The notes under the pieces are model-generated. The model worked only from the letters and a program-made list of their open reading frames with translations. It was not told the DNA's origin and did not search any database. Shown piece after piece: positions 43,232 through 52,276 of a stretch of DNA of 64,000 nt (positions are counted from its first letter, which is position 1; each line of letters starts with the position of its first letter). The DNA is from Sva-07 sp035527095. GTDB taxonomy: Bacteria; Actinomycetota; Acidimicrobiia; Acidimicrobiales; Ilumatobacteraceae. The stretch covers positions 1 through 64,000 of the forward strand of contig DATLBC010000125.1 of NCBI GenBank assembly GCA_035527095.1. The letters are read 5' to 3'. A program made the translations under genes and the position numbers.

Positions 43232-46066
43232 ATGGTGTCCGACACTGCGAACTTGACCGACATCCCCGGCGTGTCACCCGATGACCCCGACGCCGTCGGC
43301 GACGACATCCGCCTGCTCGGGCGGCTGTTGGGCGATGCGATCGAGCAGACCGAGGGCCCCTCGGTGTACGAGCTCGTCGAGCAGGTTCGCAGGATTGCCG
43401 TCGAGGCCCGCCGCGCCGGGCAGAGCGGCGTCGACGACATCCGCGCCGCCTTGGCTCAGCACCCGCTCGACGAGCAGATCCTCGTGTTGCGGGCCCTCGA
43501 CTGGTTGTCGTTGCTCGCCAACACCGCAGAAGACGTCCACCTCGAACGTCGTCGACGCCAGCATCGACAGCACGACGACCCGCCACGACCCGGAAGCCTC
43601 GATGCCGTCCTCCAGCGAGTGAAGGGCGCCGGCATCAGCGCCGACGATCTCGTCGCCGCGGTCGCGACACTGCAGGTGAGCCCCGTGATCACGGCACATC
43701 CGACCGAAGTCCGCCGCAAGACGGTTCTCGAAGTGCTCGCCGAACTGAGCGACCTGCTCGACGAACTCGATCTACGGCGAAGCGATCCGGCATCGGTGAC
43801 TCGCGTCGAGTCCGAACTGTCGGTGCGCGTGTTGTTGTTGTGGCAGACCGCCCTACTGCGTCTGTCGAAGCTGCGTGTCCGTGACGAGATCAACGAAGCG
43901 ATCCGCTACTACGACACCAGCCTGTTCGAAGTGATTCCGACCCTCACGCGGGAGCTGGCAACGAGCGTCGCCGAGGTCGCCGACGGCCGCCGGGTCGACA
44001 CGTCGGGCTCGATCACGATGGGATCGTGGATCGGCGGCGACCGCGACGGAAACCCCTTCGTGACCGCCGACGTCGTGCGCTACGCAACGGGCCGTCAGAC
44101 CGAAACGGCCCTGGGCCACCATCTCACCGCACTCCATCGCCTGTCGCGCCGGCTGTCGATGACCGACCGTCTGGTCACGTCCAGCCCGGAAGTGCACGCA
44201 CTCGCCGCTGCGTCCGGCGACGACTCGCCGTTTCGAGCCGACGAGCCGTATCGACGCGCGTTGCGCGGGATGCATGCACGCCTACACGCCTTCGCCCGCG
44301 AGGTACTCGATCCAGCCGTCGACGTGCCGGGCCCGGCGCCGATCGGCGACAGCACGCCGTACGCCGATCTCTCCGAGCTGACCGCCGACCTCGACCACGT
44401 GATCAACGCACTCCGCGGCCACGGCGCAGGGCCGATCGCGGACGCGCTGGTCGAACCGGTGCGACGCAGCGTCGCGATCTTCGGGGCACACCTCTGTGGA
44501 CTCGACCTGCGCCAGAACTCGGCGGTCCACGAGGAGGTGCTCGCCGATCTGCTGGCATGTGCCGGTGTCTGCGACGACTACCTCGATCTCGCCGAGACCG
44601 ACCGCGTGGACGTGTTGGCCGCCGAGCTGCGCAACCCGAGACTGTTGCGCCATCCCGGCGCCGAGCTGAGTGAACGCACCAACGCGGAGCTGGCGATCCT
44701 GGCGGCGGCTGCCGATGCGGTGGCGCGTGTCGGCCGACGGATCGTGCCGCACTACGTGATCTCGATGGCCCACGACCTGAGCGACGTGCTCGAAGTGGCC
44801 GTGCTCCTCAAGGAGGTCGGCTTGGCACACGGTGCCCATGGCGGGCAGTCGGCATCCGCTCAGCTCGACATCGTTCCGTTGTTCGAGACGATCGACGACT
44901 TGCGCCGCTGCCCTGACGTGCTCGCCTCGATGTTGGCCGACCCCGTGTACTGCCAGATCGTTCGCTCGCGAGGCAACCGCCAAGAGGTGATGGTCGGCTA
45001 CTCCGACTCGAACAAGGACGGCGGTTACCTGTGCTCGCAATGGAGCCTGTCGTCGGCGCAGACCGCACTGGCCGGCGTTGCCCGCCGAGCGGGCGTGCAG
45101 CTCCGGTTCTTCCACGGACGCGGCGGCACTGTCGGCCGTGGCGGTGGGCCCGCGTACCAGGCAATCCTGGCGTTGCCACCCGGCACCGTCGACGGTGCCA
45201 TCCGACTGACCGAACAGGGCGAAATCGTTGCGGCGAAGTACTCCAACCGCGCGATGGCAAGTCGAAACCTCGAAACGTTGGTGTCGGCCACGCTCGAAGC
45301 CACGCTGCTGCACCGCGTCTCCTCCGACGGCACCAACGCCCGAGTTCTCGTCGATCCGCTGCATGCCGACACGATGGGCGAACTGTCGTCGCTTGCCTTC
45401 GACGCATATCGACAGCTGGTCTACGGCGACGATCGATTCGTCGCCTTCTTCCGTGCCATCACCCCGACCAACGAGATCGCAACGCTCAACGTCGGCAGCC
45501 GCCCGGCGTCGCGAACGACATCGAACGCCATCGAGGATCTTCGGGCGATCCCGTGGGTGTTCGGGTGGACGCAGTGCCGCCTGATGATCCCCGCATGGTT
45601 CGGCGTCGGCAGTGCCGTCGAACGTTTCGTCGGCGCCGAAGGTCCCCGGTCGGACGCTCGCATTGCACAGCTGAGCACGATGTATGCCGACTGGCCGTTC
45701 TTCCGATCCGCCATCGACAACATGGGCATGGTGCTCGCCAAGTCCGACATCGACATCGCTCGCCGGTACGCCGATGTCCTGGTCGAGGACGACTCGATGC
45801 GCACGGACATCTTCGACGCGATCGCGAACGAGCATGCTCGGACCCTCACATGGCATCGCCGGATCACGGGCGCACCGTCGCCACTTGCCGACAACGCGCT
45901 GCTGGCTCGCAGTCTGCGCAACCGGTACCCGTATCTCGACCCGTTGCATGTCATGCAGGTCGACTTGTTGAGACGATTCCGAGATGGCGACGACAACGAA
46001 CTGGTGGTGCGCGGCATCCAACTGTCGATCAATGCGATCGCCACCGGGCTGCGCAACTCGGGTTGA
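43232..46066 (+). CDS. ppc: Phosphoenolpyruvate carboxylase
   Basis: Anaplerotic conversion of PEP and bicarbonate to oxaloacetate. The protein is about 944 aa. Catalytic blocks are ITAHPTEVRRKTVLE (active histidine), GSWIGGDRDGNPFVT, VMVGYSDSNKDGGYLCSQW, and FFHGRGGTVGRGGGP (the mobile GRGG loop). The C-terminal allosteric site ends SINAIATGLRNSG rather than the canonical QNTG, so the carboxylate end is preserved only loosely. ATG 43232 or GTG 43235 is the start; the 70-bp gap to glgA holds divergent promoters. Confidence 0.95.
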   Translation: MVSDTANLTDIPGVSPDDPDAVGDDIRLLGRLLGDAIEQTEGPSVYELVEQVRRIAVEARRAGQSGVDDIRAALAQHPLDEQILVLRALDWLSLLANTAEDVHLERRRRQHRQHDDPPRPGSLDAVLQRVKGAGISADDLVAAVATLQVSPVITAHPTEVRRKTVLEVLAELSDLLDELDLRRSDPASVTRVESELSVRVLLLWQTALLRLSKLRVRDEINEAIRYYDTSLFEVIPTLTRELATSVAEVADGRRVDTSGSITMGSWIGGDRDGNPFVTADVVRYATGRQTETALGHHLTALHRLSRRLSMTDRLVTSSPEVHALAAASGDDSPFRADEPYRRALRGMHARLHAFAREVLDPAVDVPGPAPIGDSTPYADLSELTADLDHVINALRGHGAGPIADALVEPVRRSVAIFGAHLCGLDLRQNSAVHEEVLADLLACAGVCDDYLDLAETDRVDVLAAELRNPRLLRHPGAELSERTNAELAILAAAADAVARVGRRIVPHYVISMAHDLSDVLEVAVLLKEVGLAHGAHGGQSASAQLDIVPLFETIDDLRRCPDVLASMLADPVYCQIVRSRGNRQEVMVGYSDSNKDGGYLCSQWSLSSAQTALAGVARRAGVQLRFFHGRGGTVGRGGGPAYQAILALPPGTVDGAIRLTEQGEIVAAKYSNRAMASRNLETLVSATLEATLLHRVSSDGTNARVLVDPLHADTMGELSSLAFDAYRQLVYGDDRFVAFFRAITPTNEIATLNVGSRPASRTTSNAIEDLRAIPWVFGWTQCRLMIPAWFGVGSAVERFVGAEGPRSDARIAQLSTMYADWPFFRSAIDNMGMVLAKSDIDIARRYADVLVEDDSMRTDIFDAIANEHARTLTWHRRITGAPSPLADNALLARSLRNRYPYLDPLHVMQVDLLRRFRDGDDNELVVRGIQLSINAIATGLRNSG

Positions 46067-46080
46067 TCTACCCTGCCGTC

Positions 46081-47007
46081 ATGACTCTGAGCCGACGGGC
46101 ACGTTTCTTCCGCAAGCGAATCGCCAAGTTCCAACTCGGCGACGACGTGCCCATCGAAGACCGTCGGGAAGCGATGGACAAGCTCGACGCCATCCCGCGT
46201 CCTCGCAAGGTCGACTACGTCGACACGTTCGTTGGTGGCATCCCGGCGATCGTGGCGACGCCGACCGAGGTGCAGCCCGACCGCCACATCCTGTACATCC
46301 ACGGCGGCGCGTACGTCGTCGGATCACCGAAGAGCCACATCGCCATGTGCGCACGACTCGCGAAGCGTGCGGCCGCCACGATCACCGTGATCGACTACCG
46401 ACTCGCACCCGAGCATGTGTACCCAGCGGCGGTCGACGACTGCGTCGCTGCCTATCGGGCGATCATTGCCGACGTCGATCGGGCGCTGGTGACGATCGCC
46501 GGCGACTCCGCCGGTGGTGGCGCCACACTGGCGACGCTCGGCGCGCTGAAGGCTGCCGGTGATCCGATGCCGGGAGCGGTGTACGTGCTGTCGCCGTGGA
46601 GCGACCTGACCGCGTCGGGCGAGTCGGTGGTGACGAGAGCGCCGTTCGATCCACTGTTCGACGGCAATGGTCTGCTCGAGGCTGCGACGACCTACGCGGG
46701 CGACACCCCGCTCGACCATCCAGGCGTGTCACCGCTGTTTGCCGACCCGACCGGCTACCCACCGACAATGATCCAGACCGGGATGGACGAGATCCTGCTC
46801 TCGGACTCGACTCGGCTCGCCGAGCGGTACGACGCGGCCGGCGTCGACGTGCGACTCGACCTGCGCGACGGACTCTGGCATGTGTACCCGATCCTGGCGG
46901 GCTACATGCCCGAGGCGACCGACGCGCTGGTTCGTGCGGCGGTCTTCATCCGGGAGAAGACCCCGGCCCCGGTGCCCATTCCGGAGCGGCCCACCGTCTC
47001 GGCATGA
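46081..47007 (+). CDS. Alpha/beta hydrolase (HSL family esterase)
   Basis: A 308-aa hydrolase of the hormone-sensitive-lipase-like family. The oxyanion motif HGGAYVVGSPKSH is near residue 72, the nucleophile elbow GDSAGGGATL near 141, the aspartate in QTGMDEILLSDS and the histidine in GLWHVYPIL. The catalytic triad is therefore complete. It begins 14 bp after ppc and overlaps the next gene as ATGA. Likely acts on short- to medium-chain esters; physiological substrate unknown. Confidence 0.87.
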   Translation: MTLSRRARFFRKRIAKFQLGDDVPIEDRREAMDKLDAIPRPRKVDYVDTFVGGIPAIVATPTEVQPDRHILYIHGGAYVVGSPKSHIAMCARLAKRAAATITVIDYRLAPEHVYPAAVDDCVAAYRAIIADVDRALVTIAGDSAGGGATLATLGALKAAGDPMPGAVYVLSPWSDLTASGESVVTRAPFDPLFDGNGLLEAATTYAGDTPLDHPGVSPLFADPTGYPPTMIQTGMDEILLSDSTRLAERYDAAGVDVRLDLRDGLWHVYPILAGYMPEATDALVRAAVFIREKTPAPVPIPERPTVSA

Positions 47008-48041
47008 GCGCCCCCCGGTTCCCCGAGCTCGGCTTCTACACGCTCGCGGGCGGCGCTCAGAATCCACACGATCTCGTCGACGAGTGTCGTCGAGCCGAGG
47101 AACTCGGGCTCGGCGCCGTGTTCATCAGCGAGCGCTTCAACGTGAAGGAGGCGGTGACCCTGTCGGGCGCGGCGGCCGTCGCTTCGACGAACATGCAGAT
47201 CATCACCGGGGCGACGAACCACAACACGCGTCATCCGATCGTGACGGCGTCGTATGCCACGACGATGCACCGCTTGACCGGTGGACGATTCGTGCTCGGC
47301 ATCGGTCGGGGAATCGCTCCGCTGTTCGACGCCTACGGCATTGCCCGCATCACCACCGCACAGATGGAGGACTTCACCGAGGTGATGCGACGGCTGTGGC
47401 ACGGCGACACGATCATCGGCCACGACGGCCCGATCGGCTCGTACCCCGTGCTCCGACTGGATCCGACGTTCGACGAGGACATCCCGCTCGGCCTGGTGGC
47501 ATTCGGCCCGAACTCGTTGGAACTGGGTGGGCGCGCGTTCGACCATGTCATCCTGCACACGTTCTTCACCGACGAGACGTTGCAGCGATGTGTGCGGACC
47601 GTGAAGGACGCGGCCGAGCGCGCCGGACGCGACCCGGAGTCGGTGACGGTGTGGTCGTGCTTCGCAACGATCGGCGACCATCTGCCCGAGTCGGTACGAC
47701 TCAAGAAGACCGTCGGTCGCCTCGCCACCTACCTCCAGGCGTACGGCGACCTGATGGTGGCAACGAATCGATGGGATCCGGTGGTGCTCGCCGCGTTTCG
47801 CGCCGACGACCTGGTGGCCGGAATCCGTGGTCCGATCGACGTGGGCGCCACCACCGAGCAGCTCGAACACATCGCCACCTTGATCCCCGACGCATGGCTC
47901 GCACCTTCGGCGACGGGATCAGCCGAGCAGTGCGCAGCGTGCGTGCGCGGCCAGTTCGACCTCGGTGCCGACGCAGTGATCATGCACGGCGCCAGTCCGG
48001 ACGAACTCGCCCCCATCGTCGACGCCTACGCAGCGATCTGA
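47004..48041 (+). CDS. LLM-class F420-dependent oxidoreductase
   Basis: A 345-aa luciferase-like monooxygenase fold protein. The N-terminus LGFYTLAGGAQNPHDLVDECRRAEELGLGAVFISERFNVKEA and GATNHNTRHPIVTASYATTMHRLTGGRFVLGIGRG follow the TIGR03857-type F420-dependent group. Flavin FMN members share the fold, so F420 is inferred from the similarity and from the actinobacterial context. Translation is coupled to the esterase by a 4-bp overlap. Confidence 0.82.
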   Translation: MSAPRFPELGFYTLAGGAQNPHDLVDECRRAEELGLGAVFISERFNVKEAVTLSGAAAVASTNMQIITGATNHNTRHPIVTASYATTMHRLTGGRFVLGIGRGIAPLFDAYGIARITTAQMEDFTEVMRRLWHGDTIIGHDGPIGSYPVLRLDPTFDEDIPLGLVAFGPNSLELGGRAFDHVILHTFFTDETLQRCVRTVKDAAERAGRDPESVTVWSCFATIGDHLPESVRLKKTVGRLATYLQAYGDLMVATNRWDPVVLAAFRADDLVAGIRGPIDVGATTEQLEHIATLIPDAWLAPSATGSAEQCAACVRGQFDLGADAVIMHGASPDELAPIVDAYAAI

Positions 48042-48065
48042 CGGCCGTCCGCGGGCACCGCGGGA

Positions 48066-48779
48066 TCACGAGCGACGGTGCTCCTCGAGCAACACCACCC
48101 TCGGGAACAGCACGTTGTTCTCCTTGTGTACGTGCAGGTGGGTATCGGCCTCGAGCTGTTCGAGGCCCTCGAACAATGCTTGGTAGGAGGCGCATCCGTC
48201 GTCGGGCACCGTGAAGTCGCCGGTCACCGACCGTAGATCACCCAGGAGCGCTCCGAGCTCGTCGTGTTCACGCAGCAGTGTCGAGATCGGGTTGCCGAGT
48301 GACCCGAAGCCGAACGTGGGCGCAGTCGGTGACGACGCCAACTGCGCGATCGCCGGGAACAGCACCCGCTCCTCCTTCATCAGATGCGGTTCGATGTCGG
48401 CGCGAATCGCGCCGAAACAGCATGCGACCTCGTTCAGTTCGGGGTGACGGTCGCCATGCACGCCCACGACCTTGTCGAGGAGCGCCTGCAGGCGGGGCAA
48501 CTCGCTCCAGAGGTACCGATGATGCGTGTCGACCAGGTGCTCGACCAGATCTGCGACCTCCAGGTGTGACCAGGACGCCGGGCCGTCATCGCTGATCGAT
48601 GACCTCAGTTCCGTGGCGACGACCGCCGCATCGAGTCCGGTGTCGCGGCACGCCTGGCCGAGGGTGACCGCTCCGCCGCAGCAGTAGTCGAGCTTGCGAT
48701 GTTCGAGTTCGCGGGCCAGCGAGGGATACCTCGTGACGATCGCTCCGAGCGTCATCTCGGGGCCAACGGTGTCGTTCAT
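48066..48779 (-). CDS. ric: Iron-sulfur cluster repair diiron protein (Ric/YtfE/ScdA)
   Basis: Repairs iron-sulfur clusters damaged by nitric oxide or peroxide. The 237-aa protein has the ScdA N-terminal domain (LARELEHRKLDYCCGGAVTLGQAC, about 20-50) and a hemerythrin-like domain. The latter's ligands lie in VDTHHRYLW, HLMKEERVLFP, REHDELGALL and LHVHKENNVLFP. All expected His and Glu pairs are present. ATG 48779 overlaps the stop of the YwiC-like gene as ATGA. Location with nirK and nsrR fits a nitrosative-stress unit. Confidence 0.9.
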   Translation of the reverse strand: MNDTVGPEMTLGAIVTRYPSLARELEHRKLDYCCGGAVTLGQACRDTGLDAAVVATELRSSISDDGPASWSHLEVADLVEHLVDTHHRYLWSELPRLQALLDKVVGVHGDRHPELNEVACCFGAIRADIEPHLMKEERVLFPAIAQLASSPTAPTFGFGSLGNPISTLLREHDELGALLGDLRSVTGDFTVPDDGCASYQALFEGLEQLEADTHLHVHKENNVLFPRVVLLEEHRRS

Positions 48780-49591
48780 GCCAACCTCACTCCCAGTGTC
48801 GTGACGGCGACGAGGCCGAAGCCGAGCGCCATCTGCCGAAGGCCCAGCACCGCTGCCTGCGGCACCGGCGAACGCCGCACCCACACGAGGTGCAGGACAA
48901 TGATCATCAGCACGGCGACCGACCCGACGATCACGTCGCGATCGACGACCGCCGCTGCGGCCGCAACGACGACCGCCAGCAGCTGGAACAGGTCGCTGGA
49001 CCGTGTACTTGCTGCGCCGCGATGCAGGCGGAGTATCTGCGTGCGGATGAACGGGATCGCCCCGGTCGACCGCGCCGCCAGGATCAGCCACGCGGCGATC
49101 GCAAGCCGGATGGGCCCATCGCCGGCGGTGACGATGGCGGCGGCAACCGCGCCCATCCCGATGGCACCACACAGCTCGGGCACCAACCGGCGGCCACGGC
49201 TGCGCACGTCGAACCAGAGTTCGACCACGAACAGCGGCAGTGCCACGACCAGCGGAACCAGCCACTGCCAACCGGCGCCGAGCATCGCCAGTGCGCCGAG
49301 CGCAGCGATCGCGCTCAGCTCGACGGCGCCGATGCGACGGGCAAGCAGCGATCGGTCCAATTCGCGATCGCGGCGACGATCGACCATCGCCAGCTTCAAC
49401 GGTGTACGGGCCACGAACGCGAGCATCGCTGCGATGCCGATCGCCAGGCCCTCCCACGAGAACGCGAGCAGCACCCCCAGCAGGATCGGTTCGCCCGTGA
49501 GACCCCATCCTCCGTGCTCCGACGGGATCGCGACGGCCCTCCAGGTCGGCCGGGCCTTCGCAGTGCCTGGCGCCGCGGTCCGAACGGTCAT
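48776..49591 (-). CDS. YwiC-like membrane protein
   Basis: A 271-aa integral membrane protein with about eight hydrophobic helices. The N-terminal signature PSEHGGWGLTGEPILLGVL (about 23-41) is diagnostic for the YwiC-like family. AARSTGAIPFIRTQI resembles UbiA-type prenyltransferases, though the DDxxD motifs are absent. YwiC genes are repeatedly found next to nitrate/nitrite-metabolism genes, and this one sits between nsrR-like and ric genes with overlapping starts. Function unestablished. Confidence 0.82.
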   Translation of the reverse strand: MTVRTAAPGTAKARPTWRAVAIPSEHGGWGLTGEPILLGVLLAFSWEGLAIGIAAMLAFVARTPLKLAMVDRRRDRELDRSLLARRIGAVELSAIAALGALAMLGAGWQWLVPLVVALPLFVVELWFDVRSRGRRLVPELCGAIGMGAVAAAIVTAGDGPIRLAIAAWLILAARSTGAIPFIRTQILRLHRGAASTRSSDLFQLLAVVVAAAAAVVDRDVIVGSVAVLMIIVLHLVWVRRSPVPQAAVLGLRQMALGFGLVAVTTLGVRLA

Positions 49592-49989
49592 GCTGCACTC
49601 ACCCCCGACAGGCGAAGGCCTGCAAGCGAGTCACGCAATTCGTGACGTGCGCGTGCCCACGCGACGTGGAGCGCACACGGTTCAGCCGCGTCGCACAAGC
49701 GCTCGGCGACCACACAACGGCCGTCGTCGGTCGGCCCGTCGATCGTCTCGACCACCTCGAGCACCGTGATCGAGTCGAGATCGCGTTGGCGTTCGTAGCC
49801 GCCCGTCGGGCCCGGTACGGACCGCACCCAGCCGACACGGACCAGCGGCCCCATGACCTGGGGGATGAACCCCGCGGTGGTTCCGAGAAGTTCGGCCAGA
49901 TCAGCGCTCTTGAGCCGCTCGGACGACGATTGCAGTGCAACCAGGGCCCGTACCGCCAGGTCGGCGCGCTGGGTGATCTCCAGTCTCAT
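49588..49989 (-). CDS. Rrf2 family regulator, NsrR-like
   Basis: A 133-aa transcription factor. The winged helix (MRLEITQRADLAVRALVALQ, LKSADLAELLGTTAGFIPQVMGPLVRVGWV) is followed by GPTGGY. Three cysteines then lie in GRCVVAERLCDAAEPC, the [Fe-S] ligands of Rrf2 sensors. The motif ASGFIPQV and the surroundings (nirK upstream, ric downstream) point to nitric-oxide sensing NsrR. ATG 49989 was chosen over an upstream ATG on typical N-terminal length. It overlaps the YwiC-like gene by four bases. Confidence 0.87.
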   Translation of the reverse strand: MRLEITQRADLAVRALVALQSSSERLKSADLAELLGTTAGFIPQVMGPLVRVGWVRSVPGPTGGYERQRDLDSITVLEVVETIDGPTDDGRCVVAERLCDAAEPCALHVAWARARHELRDSLAGLRLSGVSAA

Positions 49990-50041
49990 GGTCACAGACT
50001 GCCGGACTCGCCGACCGCTGGACAAGGGCGGATGTCCTCTG

Positions 50042-51463
50042 TCACGGCTCGCCGTCGCCGGCCTGCAGCAGGCCGACCGCTCCCCGACCGGGGAAGTTGA
50101 AGGCGTGGGTGACCATCGGGTAGAGCCCGTCCTCGGCGGCCTTCAGTTCGATCACTGCGCCCTGCGCCGGTGCCAGGTCGACAGCCTGAGAGCCCCAGTT
50201 GCCGTCGTTGCCCCGCGCCAGGTGAATGCCCTCCTTGATCACGTCGTCGAAAATCGTGCCGACGATGTGGAACGACGAGTCGATCGACGGCCCGACGTCG
50301 AGGACGAACAACCGGACCTCTTCACCGGTCGGGATCTCGATCGGGTTGTCCTTGTACTGGAACGCCGCTCCGTTGAACATCACGAAGTCGGGTGCCGGCG
50401 CGGCTTGGTTGGCCTTCGCGAACGACGACACCTCGCCCTGGGGGCCGAGATACCACTCGTGCTGGACGATGAAGAACTCGTTCTCCATCGGCGGGAGTCC
50501 ACCTTCTGGTTCGACGATCACCATGCCGAACATCCCGTTGGCGATGTGATGCAGGACCGGATCGGTGCCGCAGTGATACATCCAGACCCCGGCATAGTCG
50601 GTGGTGAACTCGTAGATCAGTTCCTCACCGGGAGCGATCGAACGCATCTCGTCGTTCCAGGCAACCTGCGATGCGTGGAAGTCCACCGAGTGCGAAGCCG
50701 TGGCTTCAGGCGGGTTGATCAGGTGGACACGAACGGTGTCGCCGACCTCCGTGCGAATGACCGGACCCGGCATCGTGCCGTTGAATGTCCAGATCTGCTG
50801 GACGTACCCCTCGGCCACGGTTGCGAGCTTCTCTTCCACCACCATCTCGACGTCGATGAGGTCGCCCCCGTCAGGGGCACCGCCAGGGATCAGCGTGAAG
50901 CCCTCGCCCTCGCCGCGCTCGGGGGCCTGCGGATCGCGCCACTCGTAGGGCGGTGCATCGGGGTCGGCGTCGACCACCATCGCCTCGTCGGTCGCGATGC
51001 CAGCATGCGGGGCCTCAGCGGCGGGCGTTTCATCAGTGCGGATCACGCCCTGCATCCCAGCCTCGGCATGACCCGGAATCGAGCAGATGTAGGCCACCCC
51101 TTCCGCAGGCACCTCGAAGTCGAACTCGACGGTCTCACCAGCGGCAGCGACGATGGCCTCGCCATTGTCGAACTTGATGTCGTGTTCGATCGTGCCGCTG
51201 TTGACCAGCGTTCCCGAGTAGGCGCCGGCGGTCGCCATCACGCTCGACGGCCCGAAGGCGAACTCGGTGGCGACGAACTCGATGGTGTCACCGGGTGAGA
51301 TCTCCGCTGAAGCCGAGCCGGTGTCGGCCGCTGTCTGCGCTCCCGCCTCGATGCCGCCGCCCCCCGTGGCACCGGAGCCGTCGGGCGCATCGGTCCCGCA
51401 CGCTGCTGCGGCGACGACGAGCAGTGCGGCGACGCCGGCCCGGACGAACGATCGGATGTGCAT
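50042..51463 (-). CDS. nirK: Copper nitrite reductase with N-terminal cupredoxin domain
   Basis: Reduces nitrite to nitric oxide outside the membrane. The 473-aa protein has a lipobox (AAAAC, C22) and a linker. An extra cupredoxin domain spans about 52-142, with probable type 1 copper ligands H94, C127, H132 and M137. The two-domain CuNiR core spans about 165-470. In the core, H258 is a type 1 ligand, D261 the catalytic Asp and H263 a type 2 ligand. H297 and C298 bridge type 2 and type 1 copper, H305/H306 and M311/M314 supply type 1, H399 is the catalytic His and H453 a type 2 ligand. CAGGAGGT precedes ATG 51463. Confidence 0.92.
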   Translation of the reverse strand: MHIRSFVRAGVAALLVVAAAACGTDAPDGSGATGGGGIEAGAQTAADTGSASAEISPGDTIEFVATEFAFGPSSVMATAGAYSGTLVNSGTIEHDIKFDNGEAIVAAAGETVEFDFEVPAEGVAYICSIPGHAEAGMQGVIRTDETPAAEAPHAGIATDEAMVVDADPDAPPYEWRDPQAPERGEGEGFTLIPGGAPDGGDLIDVEMVVEEKLATVAEGYVQQIWTFNGTMPGPVIRTEVGDTVRVHLINPPEATASHSVDFHASQVAWNDEMRSIAPGEELIYEFTTDYAGVWMYHCGTDPVLHHIANGMFGMVIVEPEGGLPPMENEFFIVQHEWYLGPQGEVSSFAKANQAAPAPDFVMFNGAAFQYKDNPIEIPTGEEVRLFVLDVGPSIDSSFHIVGTIFDDVIKEGIHLARGNDGNWGSQAVDLAPAQGAVIELKAAEDGLYPMVTHAFNFPGRGAVGLLQAGDGEP

Positions 51464-51576
51464 GGTTGACCTCCTGGGTTCGATCCCGACCAACTCGCCG
51501 GATCTATCCAGAAGTCTCACAGTCAGCGACTCATGGACCCAGGGCCGAAAGTCCCGCCCGCCGGCCAACCCCAGCC

Positions 51577-51698
51577 TCGCACCACGTCAGCGATGAGCGA
51601 GGCGACCGGATACGGCCAGTTCACTCATCGCAACCGGTCGCACCACGTCAGCGATGAGCGAGGCGACCGGATACGGCCAGTTCACTCATCGCAACCGG
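51577..51698. repeat. Perfect 61-bp tandem duplication upstream of nirK
   Basis: Two identical 61-bp units, 51577-51637 and 51638-51698, start TCGCACCACGTCAGCGATG and end in CAACCGG. Each holds an internal inverted repeat GCGATGAG...CTCATCGC (8-bp arms, 26 bp apart). The pair fills part of the 254-bp gap between the stress-protein gene and nirK, 114-235 bp upstream of the nirK ATG. The rest of the gap shows no gene. It may carry doubled regulator sites for nirK. Confidence 0.85.
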
Positions 51699-51717
51699 GC
51701 AACAAGCGAACGTGGCG

Positions 51718-52170
51718 TCAGGAGGTGGTCGACACGACGGTGACGGGAATCGCCACCTTGCGTCCGATTCGGCACGGGAGATCCTGGCGCAACCATCGTG
51801 ACACCTTCGTGGGCAGCGTTGACACGATGACTTCCTCGAAACCGTGTGTGCCGACGAGACGGGCCACCGCGGCGGGCGTGTCGGGATCGAGAGACAACTC
51901 CCCCGTCGCCGTGGCCCCCATCCCCGCCAGCCAATCGAGCCCGAACTCGAGTTGCTCCTGCGCCGCCCGGCGGTCGTAGTCGATGTCGCGACTCAGCGTC
52001 GGCGCCATGTCTGCCGCCGTACCGCCCACCGCGACGGCAGATGCAACCGGGCTCGGAACGGGTACAACGAGGTGAACAACGCACGGGGCGGCCTGCACAC
52101 GAGTGGTGATCAGTTGCGCCAGCTCGGATCCACCCAGCGAGCGATTTCCAACGATCAACACCTTGCCCAT
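51718..52170 (-). CDS. Universal stress protein-like (UspA fold) protein
   Basis: A 150-aa protein with a Rossmann-like alpha/beta fold. The N-terminus MGKVLIVGNRSLGGSELAQLI and the C-terminal VSTLPTKVSRWLRQDLPCRIGRKVAIPVTVV match the arrangement of single-domain Usp relatives, without the typical ATP-binding G-2x-G-9x-G(S/T). ATG 52170 was chosen because the longer in-frame extension overlaps the divergent selenoprotein gene. Same strand as nirK and upstream of it. Confidence 0.6.
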   Translation of the reverse strand: MGKVLIVGNRSLGGSELAQLITTRVQAAPCVVHLVVPVPSPVASAVAVGGTAADMAPTLSRDIDYDRRAAQEQLEFGLDWLAGMGATATGELSLDPDTPAAVARLVGTHGFEEVIVSTLPTKVSRWLRQDLPCRIGRKVAIPVTVVSTTS

Positions 52171-52276
52171 CTCGACCCCCGAGTGCGATGTGGTTGCGTG
52201 AACTGTAGACGATCGGGCCACCCGGGGCTCATCCTTTGCTTCGCCTGCGCCGGATTCCACCTGGAAGAGTGTGTCG

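Noticed and set aside
45031..46080. In-frame upstream extension of the esterase
   Set aside because: It lies within ppc in another frame and is basic low-complexity sequence; ATG 46081 begins the esterase.
48776..49591. UbiA-type prenyltransferase assignment for the YwiC-like protein
   Set aside because: The Asp-rich prenyl-diphosphate motifs are missing and the SEHGGWG signature is YwiC-specific.
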